From contig JAHHII010000016.1 of assembly GCA_019358855.1 (NCBI GenBank), positions 1 to 64,000 of the forward strand: DNA of 64,000 nucleotides. The letters run 5' to 3'. The notes below the pieces were generated by a model. The model saw nothing but the letters and a program-made list of their open reading frames with translations, had not been told where the DNA came from and searched no databases. The stretch is from Timaviella obliquedivisa GSE-PSE-MK23-08B (GTDB taxonomy: Bacteria; Cyanobacteriota; Cyanobacteriia; Elainellales; Elainellaceae). Shown in pieces: positions 53,925 through 62,801 of this stretch. The first letter of the stretch is position 1. Each line of letters starts with the position of its first letter. Made by a program: the position numbers and the translations under genes.

Positions 53925-55199
53925 ATGACAGATATTTCCATCCAGCCTAATCCAGAGCCAACTCGCTCGAAGCACGTTATCTTAACATCTCACCAAAATA
54001 AGGGTGCTAAGCCCGTTGTGCCTATTCGTTGGGGAGCGACAGATCCGGGCGATCGCGGTCCTGTCATTGGCTCTCTGCGCAGCGCCAAGCACCGCAATGT
54101 GATTGGCTCCCATGCTGGCTCCTACGGGGTTTATCGAGCTTTAGCAGTCGCCAGCGGCGTGCTTGATCCCATGCACAAGGCAGACTTAACCGATACGTCT
54201 CCCATTGTGCCGCTGGGGCCTCATCCCAGTTGGAGTGACCCTAGCAAAATTGTTTCCCTTGACCCCTTTGGGGCGATCGCGGGTAAGTTGTTTGGCTCTC
54301 ACTACTCTGAAGACTATGACATTCTGCCGACTATCGCTATCACGAAGGCGCACATTTGTATTCCCGAACTCAAGCAAGAAATTGACCAAGGACGTTTAAA
54401 AGTCGATGGCAAAATCCTCAAAGCCGACGGTAATTTAGTAGTCACTAAAGCGTCAATTGATCCGGTTTGGTACTTGCCTGGAATCGCTCAGCGCCTTGGC
54501 ATTGAGGAGTGGGATCTGCGGCGGGCGCTGTTCCAACAAACGGGCGGCATGTTCCCTGAACTGGTTACCCGCCCTGATCTGCATGTGTTTCTGCCACCTA
54601 TTGGCGGAACGACTGTCTATATTGTGGGAGATGAAGGAGCGATCGCTGATCCTACCCAGCCCTTAGCAGTGCGAGTTCATGATGAATGCAACGGCTCGGA
54701 TGTGTTTGGCTCAGACATTTGCACCTGTCGTCCTTATTTAGTTCACGGCATTGAAGTCTGTATTGAAACGGCGCAAGCGGGAGGCGCAGGGGTGATTGTT
54801 TACTGTCGCAAAGAAGGACGGGCATTAGGAGAAGTCACCAAATTCCTCGTCTACAATGCCCGTAAGCGTCAGGAAGGAGGCGATCGCGCTGATGCTTACT
54901 TCCTGCGCACCGAATGCGTGGCGGGGGTGCAAGATATGCGCTTCCAGGAGCTAATGCCCGATGTGTTGCACTGGCTGGGTATTACCAAAATCGATCGCCT
55001 TGTTTCGATGAGTAACCTGAAGTACAACGCCATTACCCATTCTGGAATTGAGGTCGTGCAGCGAATTGCCATTCCACCTGAATTAATTCCTGCCGATGCT
55101 CAAGTCGAAATTGAAGCGAAAAAAGCATCAGGTTATTACTCTGAAGATGAGGTGATGGTGGCGGCAGAACTAGCAGAAGTCAAGGGAAGGGATTACTAA
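53925..55199 (+). CDS. GTP cyclohydrolase II-like enzyme (URC1 type)
   Basis: A 424-residue protein. The N-terminal ~195 residues are unique to the URC1/urg1 branch. The C-terminal half carries the GTP cyclohydrolase II motif with zinc cysteines spaced C-x10-C-x-C (VHDECNGSDVFGSDICTC) and CRKEGRALGEVTKFLVYN. URC1 is needed for uracil catabolism in yeasts, converting a pyrimidine derivative rather than GTP. Because the neighbours are upp and URC4, this reading is preferred over riboflavin synthesis. The start has a GGGCGGCAAAAC leader. Confidence 0.88.
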   Translation: MTDISIQPNPEPTRSKHVILTSHQNKGAKPVVPIRWGATDPGDRGPVIGSLRSAKHRNVIGSHAGSYGVYRALAVASGVLDPMHKADLTDTSPIVPLGPHPSWSDPSKIVSLDPFGAIAGKLFGSHYSEDYDILPTIAITKAHICIPELKQEIDQGRLKVDGKILKADGNLVVTKASIDPVWYLPGIAQRLGIEEWDLRRALFQQTGGMFPELVTRPDLHVFLPPIGGTTVYIVGDEGAIADPTQPLAVRVHDECNGSDVFGSDICTCRPYLVHGIEVCIETAQAGGAGVIVYCRKEGRALGEVTKFLVYNARKRQEGGDRADAYFLRTECVAGVQDMRFQELMPDVLHWLGITKIDRLVSMSNLKYNAITHSGIEVVQRIAIPPELIPADAQVEIEAKKASGYYSEDEVMVAAELAEVKGRDY

Positions 55200-55223
55200 A
55201 TTTCCAAAAAACAAGATTTTAAG

Positions 55224-55251
55224 GAGATATGCAACTGCACATCTCTTTTTT
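55224..55251 (+). terminator. Rho-independent terminator after the URC1-like gene
   Basis: The stem pairs GAGAT (55224-55228) with ATCTC (55241-55245) and TGCA with TGCA around one mismatch and a short loop, followed by TTTTTT (55246-55251). It lies 25 bases after the stop codon. Confidence 0.72.
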
Positions 55252-55273
55252 ACGGGGCAACTGTCTTGTCTCT

Positions 55274-56083
55274 TTATGGATAAATTTTAGCCATGGCTTG
55301 AGCAACCCTTTCTATATAGTCATTAATTTCCACTCCATGCCCTTTTGCCAACAACTTGAGAGTTTCCAGTTTAGGACGTGCTCCTTTTTCTATCCGTCCG
55401 ATATGTCTAGCAGACACGCCCTCAATATCAGTTTGTTTGAGCTTTAGATTTTTTCTAACTGTGGCGATCGCTTTGCCAAACCGTTCATCATAGAGAAGAT
55501 TTTCAGCATTCAGCTTAGTTTTTAAGTCTGGATCTACAGATATTTTGAAGGAATCAAGGTCAAGATGAGTATCTGTAAATGCCCAGTAAAGGTAGCTGCC
55601 ATCTGCATCAAGTTCAAAGTTTTGTCGCTCAGACCAGGGAAGAGAGTTCAAAGCAGACATTGCATCGAAAGGAATAGTCAAAATATTCAAAGCACAATCC
55701 AAGATGCACAACCCTTTGTCAGAAACCGCCGCATAGGCAATCAGATCTTGTTCTGCTCCAAGCTTCCAAGCATTCAAGATGCGCTCTGGGATAGCAGTAT
55801 TTAGCCGAAAGCGCACATTGCGAATTGATCCTTGCTTCGCATCTTCAAAGACGCGAAATATTGCTTTCGACTCATTTCCTGTCGAAAAAATAATCGCTAC
55901 TAAAGTTTCTGATGAACTCTGGCTTTTGACACGAACTTCTACAAACTCAAATTTAGTTGTTGTGGCAAGTAGAGTTTGGTGTTCATCATCCATGATGGTC
56001 TCATGCAGGACTTCGATACCTTGGGTAGAATCGCCGCAGATGCTTTGTCCTAAAGGTTCTTTCACTAGCCCTCTAATGTCCAT
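55274..56083 (-). CDS. HTH (XRE-like) protein with an unrecognised N-terminal region
   Basis: A 269-residue protein. Residues about 1-195 have no known family; WTDTHLDLDS-like and LYWAFTDTHLDLDSFKIS strands suggest a beta-rich domain. The C-terminus (DERFGKAIATVRKNLKLKQTDIEGVSARHIGRIEKGARPKLETLKLLAKG) is a helix-turn-helix domain of the XRE kind. It sits 35 bases after the DUF4160 gene on the same strand, so the pair may be a small regulated module. DUF4160 genes often have a DUF2442 or similar partner, and this protein takes that place. Confidence 0.65.
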   Translation of the reverse strand: MDIRGLVKEPLGQSICGDSTQGIEVLHETIMDDEHQTLLATTTKFEFVEVRVKSQSSSETLVAIIFSTGNESKAIFRVFEDAKQGSIRNVRFRLNTAIPERILNAWKLGAEQDLIAYAAVSDKGLCILDCALNILTIPFDAMSALNSLPWSERQNFELDADGSYLYWAFTDTHLDLDSFKISVDPDLKTKLNAENLLYDERFGKAIATVRKNLKLKQTDIEGVSARHIGRIEKGARPKLETLKLLAKGHGVEINDYIERVAQAMAKIYP

Positions 56084-56118
56084 TGCTAACTATCCTCTCC
56101 AGTACTTACTTTTTCTTC

Positions 56119-56379
56119 TCATTCTTTAAGCAGTGCTGCACGATGCTTTAAAACCGCTTTCAAAATATCTCTTCGTTCCCTTCCTGTTGGCCCCTCGTCT
56201 CTATTAGGCTTTTTAGGAAACTTAAACTTATAGTTAAGCTCTTGCTCAGTACAACTTAAAAAGTAGACTCGAATTTCCCAACGTCCAGCTTTTTTAATAT
56301 GGAAGTGGGGAGGGTAATGATCATTAGAGAAAAGTAAACAATCTAACCCAGGGATTATAAATGCGGAAATCTTCGACAC
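56119..56379 (-). CDS. DUF4160 protein
   Basis: An 86-residue protein with the family motif LLFSNDHYPPHFHIKKAGRWEIRVY, where the HYPPHFH cluster recalls a metal site, and a basic helical end (ILKAVLKHRAALLKE). The function of DUF4160 is unknown; its neighbours are often toxin-antitoxin-like genes. It is the upstream gene of the HTH pair at 55274. Confidence 0.8.
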   Translation of the reverse strand: MSKISAFIIPGLDCLLFSNDHYPPHFHIKKAGRWEIRVYFLSCTEQELNYKFKFPKKPNRDEGPTGRERRDILKAVLKHRAALLKE

Positions 56380-56431
56380 GGTATTTAATCATAGAGAACA
56401 AAAATAGAAGTTAGTATAGTTAGTCTTAGCC

Positions 56432-56545
56432 AGGACTTACGCACTGTGCAACTGCAAATTCAGATCCTCCCTAACCCTCCTTATTAAGGAGAGAATCTCA
56501 AAAGCCCCTTTTTAAGGGGTTAGGGATCTCTTCTGCGTAAGTCCT
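56432..56545. repeat. MITE-like element bounded by AGGACTTACGCA repeats
   Basis: A 114-base element with perfect 12-base terminal repeats AGGACTTACGCA (56432-56443) and TGCGTAAGTCCT (56534-56545). The interior contains inverted AAGCCCC/GGGGTTAG segments. GGACTTACGCA termini are common among cyanobacterial repeats. No clear target duplication was seen. Confidence 0.8.
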
Positions 56546-56565
56546 ATGATTTAAAGATTAGCATG

Positions 56566-56609
56566 GAATCGGACATTTTCTAAATTATTCTTGAAAGAAT
56601 GTCCGATTC
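56566..56609 (-). terminator. 12-base inverted repeat after the phosphodiester glycosidase gene
   Basis: GAATCGGACATT (56566-56577) pairs perfectly with AATGTCCGATTC (56598-56609) over a 20-base loop, just beyond the stop of the minus-strand gene that ends at 56614. Without a long T-run it could also be a transposed fragment. Confidence 0.55.
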
Positions 56610-56613
56610 ATCG

Positions 56614-57585
56614 CTAGCGTAATAACAACACCGATTTCACCGATCGCTCTATCCGTCCCTGGTCATTCACCTTGCCATAAAATGCCTTGCCGTCATAGTA
56701 AAGTGACGAAGAACTGCCGCCGTCCAAATTCATTGCCTTTTCAACCCCCAAAGTTTTCATAAACTCGGCAAGTTCTGCCAGCGTCATGCCAGAATCCTCA
56801 GGGAAATTAGGTTTCTGCGCCACCATTACCCAAAGCATCTTGCCATCAGGTAGGAGTCCTACAGCCGTTCTGGCATTGCGCTGACGGCTGCCCAAGGGAT
56901 CTCGAATAACCTCGCCTTGCGCATCAAAAAAGCCTTCTTGCTCCAAAGCCAGATTGGGAAGTAATTGAGGTCCACCCCCGATCGCATCCACAATTTCACA
57001 ATTGGCAGGTGGTGGAGCAAGATGTTGTGCTAAATCAAATCTATCTAATTGCTGACACTGGTAACGGCGTAGTTCTGTCCGATTGAGGATGCGATCGAGA
57101 TAGGGTGTGAGAGCAGGATTTTCCATGAGCCGTTCATTTTGCTGTGGATCGGCAACGAGCTTTTGATTAAGAGTGATGTAAGAAGTGGACTTTTGATTGA
57201 CTGGATCAAAAAAACCAGCATTGAGGATCGCAGTCGCCTCTTCGCGTTGGGCGAACTGTTCGACAGTCTCTAAAGTGGCAGAGACAGCAAAGGTAGGGCG
57301 ATCGTGACTAGAGTGCAAAGGGTTGCCAACAGGTATCAACAGGGTATGAATATCTGTCTGAGGCAATGAATAAACCCGATACTGAATCGCTGTGGAGGAG
57401 GCGATCGGGAAAGGTAGAGGCTGAACGCCTGACAAAGCAGAGGAGAGAAAAAAGGAAGGCGACAGGACGTGAAATAACAGAGCCAGAATCATTCCTCCTA
57501 CCCCTAGAACAAAAACTAGCATCCTAAATCTTCTCATGAGCCAACGCCTCAGAAAGTCGATCAATTTCCCACACATTATCCTCAA
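56614..57585 (-). CDS. Phosphodiester glycosidase (NAGPA-like) family protein
   Basis: A 323-residue protein. An N-terminal membrane anchor or signal (FRMLVFVLGVGGMILALLFHVL) is preceded by basic residues. The catalytic domain has ATAILNAGFFDPVNQ, IVDAIGGGPQLL, RTAVGLLPDGKMLWVMVA and the final AMNLDGGSSSSLYY motif of the NAGPA fold. Such enzymes cleave sugar-1-phosphodiester bonds; bacterial members act on envelope or exopolysaccharide material. It would act in the periplasm. Stands alone. Confidence 0.85.
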   Translation of the reverse strand: MRIMCGKLIDFLRRWLMRRFRMLVFVLGVGGMILALLFHVLSPSFFLSSALSGVQPLPFPIASSTAIQYRVYSLPQTDIHTLLIPVGNPLHSSHDRPTFAVSATLETVEQFAQREEATAILNAGFFDPVNQKSTSYITLNQKLVADPQQNERLMENPALTPYLDRILNRTELRRYQCQQLDRFDLAQHLAPPPANCEIVDAIGGGPQLLPNLALEQEGFFDAQGEVIRDPLGSRQRNARTAVGLLPDGKMLWVMVAQKPNFPEDSGMTLAELAEFMKTLGVEKAMNLDGGSSSSLYYDGKAFYGKVNDQGRIERSVKSVLLLR

Positions 57586-57747
57586 TCTGTCACTCGCTCG
57601 ACATGTCTTGATGAATGTTCTTGATAAAGTTCGGGCAGAAATAAGATCTTCAATGATCGAAACAGAAGATAAATTGGTAGGCTAGTCTTAACACAGCTTT
57701 CCGAACTCAATTAACATTAGGAAAGTAACATTCGTAGGAACACAATC

Positions 57748-58338
57748 ATGCCTCCCATTAAACAAAGACCGCCTGCTTCAGTAGCTGTTTCCAAAGCCAA
57801 CATTGAGCAAGCAACTTTGACGCTTCAAGAACTTCCTGCTAAAACCAAGGACACTTGGTCACTACGGGAAGCCGTTACCCTGTTGCAAGATTCTATTACA
57901 ACCGCACTCGATCGTGGATACAGTTACGAAGAAGTCTCAACGATGCTTGCTGGAAAAGGGGTTGCTATTACGGCTTCTTCGTTAAAGCGCTACCTGGCAA
58001 ATGCCAAAAAACAGAGTGAGGGGGGTGCTAAGACCTCTACAGGTAAGCGCGGCAGAACGCCTCGTGCACCCAAAGCAGACGTGGCAACCGACGCAGAAGC
58101 GTCAACCGATGCAACCGATGCAACCGATGCAACCGATGCAGCACCAACCAAGCGTCGCGGCAGAGGCCCTAACAAACCTAAAGGCGAAGGTGAGGAAACT
58201 CAACCTAAAGCAACTCGTAGCGCCGCTGCTCGGAAAAACACGGCAGCCAGTGGCACAATTGCAGCCCCAGAAAACCAGCCTAAAGCCGTTCGTTCAACCT
58301 CTACTCGGGGACGCAAGAAAGCAGCTAGTGCAGAGTGA
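57748..58338 (+). CDS. Small helical protein with a basic, AT-hook-like tail
   Basis: A 196-residue protein. Residues about 20-85 form a helical domain (LSLREAVTLLQDSITTALDRGYSYEEVSTMLAGKGVAITASSLKRYL), a pattern I have seen in several cyanobacterial proteins but cannot name. The rest is low complexity, rich in Lys, Ala and Pro, with repeated GRGPNKPKG-type and KRGRTPRAPK segments like AT-hooks, and four TDA repeats coded by tandem GCAACCGAT (near 58104-58140). It probably binds DNA non-specifically, as histone H1-like tails do. A terminator follows. Confidence 0.65.
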   Translation: MPPIKQRPPASVAVSKANIEQATLTLQELPAKTKDTWSLREAVTLLQDSITTALDRGYSYEEVSTMLAGKGVAITASSLKRYLANAKKQSEGGAKTSTGKRGRTPRAPKADVATDAEASTDATDATDATDAAPTKRRGRGPNKPKGEGEETQPKATRSAAARKNTAASGTIAAPENQPKAVRSTSTRGRKKAASAE

Positions 58339-58388
58339 GTTACTGAATACTCAACCTCTTGTCTAGAAGAAATTCATCTAGGTGAACT

Positions 58389-58421
58389 AAAAAGCAGGCT
58401 GAGTGTTCAGTCTGCTTTTTT
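58389..58421 (+). terminator. Rho-independent terminator
   Basis: Self-complementary AAAAGCAGGCTGA and TCAGTCTGCTTTTT with a four-base loop, one G-T pair, ending in a T-run. It lies 50 bases after the basic-tail protein gene. Confidence 0.85.
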
Positions 58422-58470
58422 GGTGAGTCAGGCTCGGTCTAAGAAATTGTTTAGATTTGGGTAATAAGTG

Positions 58471-59169
58471 TTAGGGGGGAAGCTCGTCAGACAGCGCTCC
58501 AAATCGGTATCCTCTGCCGTACACGGTATGAATCAGAGGCGGTTCTAGCTCAGCTTCAATTTTGCGACGGAGCAACCGAATCTGAGCCGCCAAGGCATTG
58601 CTACTGGGTTTCTCATCTTCCTTCCAAAGATGCTGATAAATCTGCTCGTGGGTTAATACTTGGTTAGGATTCCGCATGAAGTATGCCAAAAGCTGGCTCT
58701 CTTTGTCTGAAAGTTCGATCGCCCTTTCCTGTCGATACGCCAACTGATTCTCAAGATCAAGTTTAAGATCGTTGATTTGCAGCAGGGCAGAGCGATCGGA
58801 AACAGGCGACGATGGACGACGAAGCAGGGCACGCACACGGGCAAGCAGTTCGCGTAGCTCGAAGGGTTTGATCAGGTAATCATCGGCTCCTGCATCTAAG
58901 CCTTCCACGCGATCGTCCAGGGTATCTTTGGCGGTAAGAAAGAGAACAGGAGTAGTGTTACCGAGCGATCGCAGTTCTTCACAGATTTCTAGTCCGCTCT
59001 TGTAAGGCAGCATCCAATCTAAGATCAGCAAATCATATTGCTTCTGCATTGCCAAAAGACTTCCAGCCGCTCCATCATGGGCAATATCAACTTGATAGCC
59101 TTCGCGTTTAAGAATGCGGCTGAGGGGTTCGGTGAGTTCGGCTTCGTCGTCTACAAGGAGAATTTGCAT
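58471..59169 (-). CDS. OmpR/PhoB-family response regulator (RppA-like)
   Basis: A 232-residue regulator starting MQILLVDDEAELTEPLSRIL. Acidic pocket DDE, phospho-acceptor aspartate in LLILDWMLP, TAKDTLDDRVEGLDAGADDYLIKPFELRELLARVRALLRR, then a winged-helix DNA-binding domain ending IHTVYGRGYRFG. The sequence resembles RppA-type cyanobacterial regulators (photosynthesis/redox control) by memory. A longer start at 59208 adds residues not typical of the family. No kinase gene is adjacent; the defective kinase at 18662 is unlikely to be its partner. Confidence 0.88.
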   Translation of the reverse strand: MQILLVDDEAELTEPLSRILKREGYQVDIAHDGAAGSLLAMQKQYDLLILDWMLPYKSGLEICEELRSLGNTTPVLFLTAKDTLDDRVEGLDAGADDYLIKPFELRELLARVRALLRRPSSPVSDRSALLQINDLKLDLENQLAYRQERAIELSDKESQLLAYFMRNPNQVLTHEQIYQHLWKEDEKPSSNALAAQIRLLRRKIEAELEPPLIHTVYGRGYRFGALSDELPP

Positions 59170-59254
59170 GGGGCTATTTTGTTGGCAGAGTAGCGAAAAA
59201 AGAGACAACTCACCGGATCGTCTGCCTATGGTTTAGACAATCCGGTGATAAGAA

Positions 59255-61855
59255 TTAGCTTTCGTTTTTCTTAGATTTTGCCTCTAGATTTTCTAAACGA
59301 CTCTTCAAATCCTGGTTGTCTTTTTTGAGTTGGTCTAATTCCTCCTGTAGCTTTTTAGTCGCTTGATCTGATCCAGCAGCTTTTTGCACTTTTTGGACAG
59401 CTTCCTCTGCCATGCGACGCACCCGACCATCAGGGGTTTGACTGGCGATCGCTCTCAAAATTCCAATTGCTTTAGTCGTTTCCATTTGCCCCAGGGCGAT
59501 TACAACGGAAACTTGCGTCATAAAAAATGACTCACGCGCTAGTTCATTTAACCGATTCAGGATGCGCTCTACACTCGTTTTGGATTGCCCTGTAGAAATA
59601 GCGCCCAATGCCCGAATTGCAGCCAGGCGGAGCGGTTGAGGCGTTCCTGCAACCGTGTTTTCGAGAATCAGCGCCAGGGCTGCTTCTGAAGTTTTGAGTT
59701 GGCTAAGTCCGGCGATCGCTCCACTTCTAACGGTTTCGTTCCAGCCAGCCCGTTGCGCCAACACATCCTGAAAAAGCTGGATAGCCTCGTCTGCATCCGT
59801 TTCGCTGCTGCCCAAAATGCTGCCAATGCCAGAGAGTGCTGATGCTTCCACAAGGTAGCTGGCATCTCCCTTTTCGGCAATGGGTTTTAATGCCTGGTAA
59901 CTGGCGGTTGTTTTCAGCTTGGCGATCGCGCCAACCACTGCTCGCCGCACTCTTGCATCTGAGTCAGTAAGTCCTTTCACCAATCCTTCAAACGCTTGAT
60001 CTAGCTTGATGCTTGCCAGTTGCCCTGCTACTTCCACTCGAACTCCCCAGAAAGGATCATCGGTAAGAGCAACAGTGAGCGCTTTGACGGCTTCTAGTCC
60101 GCCTTTTTTGGCAAGGGCTTTCGCGGCATCAATTCGCGAAAGCACGTCTGGATCATGCTGCAATTGCGCCTTCAGTTCGGCGATCGGATATTCTAGCGCT
60201 ACCGTTTTAAGGAAATGATTGCCCACATCAAAACTGACAAACTGGGGCTTTTCTGATAATGGAAAATAGAAAGTTTGTTCGCGCTCGTGAATGCGGACGG
60301 TGAACGTTTGGGATTTAGATTTTTCAGTGTAGCCAAATCCAATTGGCACCTTTAAATCAAATAATTCACTGCCGCTGCCATTGCCTTTACCGTTACTGCC
60401 CTCCTTCACCTGAGTTTGCGTCACGGTTACTTTTGCAAGATTGCTGTCACTATCCCAAGCATACGCCACCTTATAGTCAGGATGTCCGCCCCGAAAGACA
60501 TATTGATCGAACAAAAATTGCAGATTGCGCCCGGTTGCCGTTTCGATCGCCCTCAACAAATCGATCGTTTCCACCGTTTGATGGGCGTTGTCTTGCACAA
60601 AAGTATGAACCGCTTTGAAGAACAGATCATCGCCCAATTCTGAGCGAATCATGTGGTAAACGCAGGCTCCCTTGTCATAAATATGGCGATCGTACAGTTC
60701 GATCGCCTCTCGATAAACGTGGGTTACCATCGGGCGACGATACCGAGAACTATCTTCTGCCAAATAATTTCGCGCTTCACCTAAGCGATAGTAAGCCCCA
60801 TCTTCCTGGCTATACTCATCCGTCACCCACAAAATTTCGGCATACGAAGCCATGCCTTCTTTAATCCAGGCGTGCGACCAATGTTTGATCACTACTAAAT
60901 CACCAAACCATTGGTGGGCAAGCTCATGAGCCACTAATGATTCTGAATTTTGATTGTCCAATGCTGCCCGTTCATCCAGTAAGCAGCGATCGGTTAACAG
61001 CGTCGTGGAGGTGTTTTCCATGCCACCAAAGATGAAATCGTTGACGCAAACCTGCGCATATTTAGGAAAAGGATAGGAATAGCCAAACGCCTTGCTAAAA
61101 AACTCAATCATGCGCGGCGTTTTACCCATGGTGCGAAGGGCATCGTCTGCGCGCGATCGCTCCACATAATAGGTCACGGGTCTACCCTGCCACTCTTCTT
61201 TAAACTCAGCAAAGTCGCCTACAGCCAGCGTCATTAGGTAGGTCGGATGCACCTGTTTCTGTGACCAGTGATAAATGCAATCGCTCCCCAAGTCCTGCAT
61301 ATCCACCAACTCTCCATTAGAAATTGCCATATACGGCTTGGGAATGCGCACCCGAATTTCAGAGGTTGCCAACTGTCCTGGATAGTCGAAGCACGGGAAC
61401 CAGTAGCGAGAGTCTTCATCCTCACCCTGCGTCCACACTTGCACAGGTTTGTCAGGATAATCTTTATCGGGTGCAATAAAGTAAATGCCGCGCTGAGGTT
61501 GTTCGACCTGGTAGTTAATGGTGATTTCTAAAACCTTCTCGGCTTGCGTCGCTTGCCCCAAATTAATTTGTAGCTGTTCTCCGTCGTAGTCAAATGTCTG
61601 TTCAACCCCTGCCGCTTGCACTGAATTAATTTGTAGATTGACAGCATCTAGGGTGAGGCGATCGATGCCATCGCGTACAGGCTTAATGCGGATGTGGCAG
61701 GTTCCCTGATAGCTCTGATAGGGAATATCTAGCACTAAATCCAGGAAGATATGCTCAACTTGTCCAGGGCGATCGGGATTGTAATGGGGGCGAGAACCTG
61801 GTAACTCAAAAGATCTGCGTCCGTTATTGTCGCTATCAAAAGAAAGATTTGGCAT
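59255..61855 (-). CDS. M1-family aminopeptidase with C-terminal HEAT repeats and coiled coil
   Basis: An 866-residue protein. The substrate-exopeptidase motif GGMEN is at 277-281 and the zinc motif HELAH at 310-314 with Glu333 (KEGMA), all as in M1 peptidases. The N-terminal beta domain comes first. The C-terminal ~300 residues are HEAT-like repeats (DALSRIDAAKALAKKGG, WGVRVEVAGQLAS, VRRAVVGAIAKL) and the end is a charged coiled coil (KKLQEELDQLKKDNQDLKSR). It trims N-terminal residues from peptides in the cytoplasm. No signal peptide. Confidence 0.92.
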   Translation of the reverse strand: MPNLSFDSDNNGRRSFELPGSRPHYNPDRPGQVEHIFLDLVLDIPYQSYQGTCHIRIKPVRDGIDRLTLDAVNLQINSVQAAGVEQTFDYDGEQLQINLGQATQAEKVLEITINYQVEQPQRGIYFIAPDKDYPDKPVQVWTQGEDEDSRYWFPCFDYPGQLATSEIRVRIPKPYMAISNGELVDMQDLGSDCIYHWSQKQVHPTYLMTLAVGDFAEFKEEWQGRPVTYYVERSRADDALRTMGKTPRMIEFFSKAFGYSYPFPKYAQVCVNDFIFGGMENTSTTLLTDRCLLDERAALDNQNSESLVAHELAHQWFGDLVVIKHWSHAWIKEGMASYAEILWVTDEYSQEDGAYYRLGEARNYLAEDSSRYRRPMVTHVYREAIELYDRHIYDKGACVYHMIRSELGDDLFFKAVHTFVQDNAHQTVETIDLLRAIETATGRNLQFLFDQYVFRGGHPDYKVAYAWDSDSNLAKVTVTQTQVKEGSNGKGNGSGSELFDLKVPIGFGYTEKSKSQTFTVRIHEREQTFYFPLSEKPQFVSFDVGNHFLKTVALEYPIAELKAQLQHDPDVLSRIDAAKALAKKGGLEAVKALTVALTDDPFWGVRVEVAGQLASIKLDQAFEGLVKGLTDSDARVRRAVVGAIAKLKTTASYQALKPIAEKGDASYLVEASALSGIGSILGSSETDADEAIQLFQDVLAQRAGWNETVRSGAIAGLSQLKTSEAALALILENTVAGTPQPLRLAAIRALGAISTGQSKTSVERILNRLNELARESFFMTQVSVVIALGQMETTKAIGILRAIASQTPDGRVRRMAEEAVQKVQKAAGSDQATKKLQEELDQLKKDNQDLKSRLENLEAKSKKNES

Positions 61856-62063
61856 GAGAAGAGAAACCTAGAATTATGAAGATGCCTCTCTAAAAGAGGC
61901 TTTGGCAGCTATCCCTACAGATTAGCAAAGGGAAGGCGATACGCTGGGCTTCATACTGATTTTCCCTAAGCAAGTTGACCCTATGATTAAGCATTTAAAA
62001 TAAATTGCCCACTCCCCATCTAGAATTTCGGGAGCAGGCGGATTCATTAATTTTCAGTCAATC
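61856..62063. other. Intergenic region
   Basis: About 200 bases between two minus-strand genes. No gene or clear signal was recognised. Confidence 0.4.
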
Positions 62064-62582
62064 CTACAACGTGAGGTTATCTACAAAGCAAGACTTAGAA
62101 TGAGCATCAAAACGGCTTAGTTCTGTCCAAGTTTTCGCACCAATGACCCCATCAACTTTTAGACCCACACGAGCAGCTTGAAAAGCCTTGACCGCCGTTT
62201 CAGTTTTTGCGCCAAAGTCGTTGTCCACAGCACCCTTATAAAAGTCACCGTCTTTCAGCGCTTGTTGCACTTTACCTACTAATGCGTCAAAAGCACCTTT
62301 TCTTAATACGGGCATACTTGCTGTTCCTTCGCAGAGGTAAGCCCAAGTCTTGGCTCCAACAATTCCATCGACTTTTAAGAAAGCAAGACACTGAAGATAT
62401 TGCACTGCCGTCCGAGTGTGATCTTCAAAAGATCCTGTTATTGCCACCTGTAGGGGAGAACGAGAGATGACGTCAATTTCCTTAAGACGGGCATTTAGAG
62501 CGGTTTGCATTTCAGAAACAATCCGACCACTCGCGTTAGATTGAACGGTGGGACGAACAGCCGGACATTGAATAGTAGGCAT
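62064..62582 (-). CDS. Protein with two peptidoglycan-binding domains
   Basis: A 172-residue protein starting MPTIQCPAVRPTVQ. Two PG_binding_1-type helical repeats occur: one around QYLQCLAFLKVDGIVGAKTW, the other AFQAARVGLKVDGVIGAKTW. There is no catalytic domain and no obvious signal peptide, so how it reaches the wall is unclear. The frame is open 18 codons further upstream but the first ATG in the typical position is 62582. It is divergent from the peroxiredoxin gene. Confidence 0.85.
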   Translation of the reverse strand: MPTIQCPAVRPTVQSNASGRIVSEMQTALNARLKEIDVISRSPLQVAITGSFEDHTRTAVQYLQCLAFLKVDGIVGAKTWAYLCEGTASMPVLRKGAFDALVGKVQQALKDGDFYKGAVDNDFGAKTETAVKAFQAARVGLKVDGVIGAKTWTELSRFDAHSKSCFVDNLTL

Positions 62583-62684
62583 GGTAGATTCTCTGCGATG
62601 GATTACTGGTTTACGTGGATTAAGCTTCCACATCACCTAGATTAGAAAAACCTCTTCAGCAAAACTATTCCCCTCGTGAGTACT

Positions 62685-62726
62685 CTAGGAGAATCCTAGC
62701 AAGTATCTAGGAGAGATCGCTCTCCT
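62685..62726. promoter_or_regulatory. Two palindromes in the peroxiredoxin upstream region
   Basis: CTAGGAGAATCCTAG (62685-62699) and AGGAGAGATCGCTCTCCT (62709-62726) are perfect inverted repeats, 24 bases start to start. They lie between the divergent genes and could be operators or mRNA stem-loops. A TATAGT hexamer (near 62751) may be the -10 of the peroxiredoxin gene. Confidence 0.6.
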
Positions 62727-62801
62727 GAGTCGCAATTACTATGGCTAAGATATAGTCAAGGCAGTTTGCCCAAAAGCAAGTTCCATTCAAGGAGAATTCC
62801 T

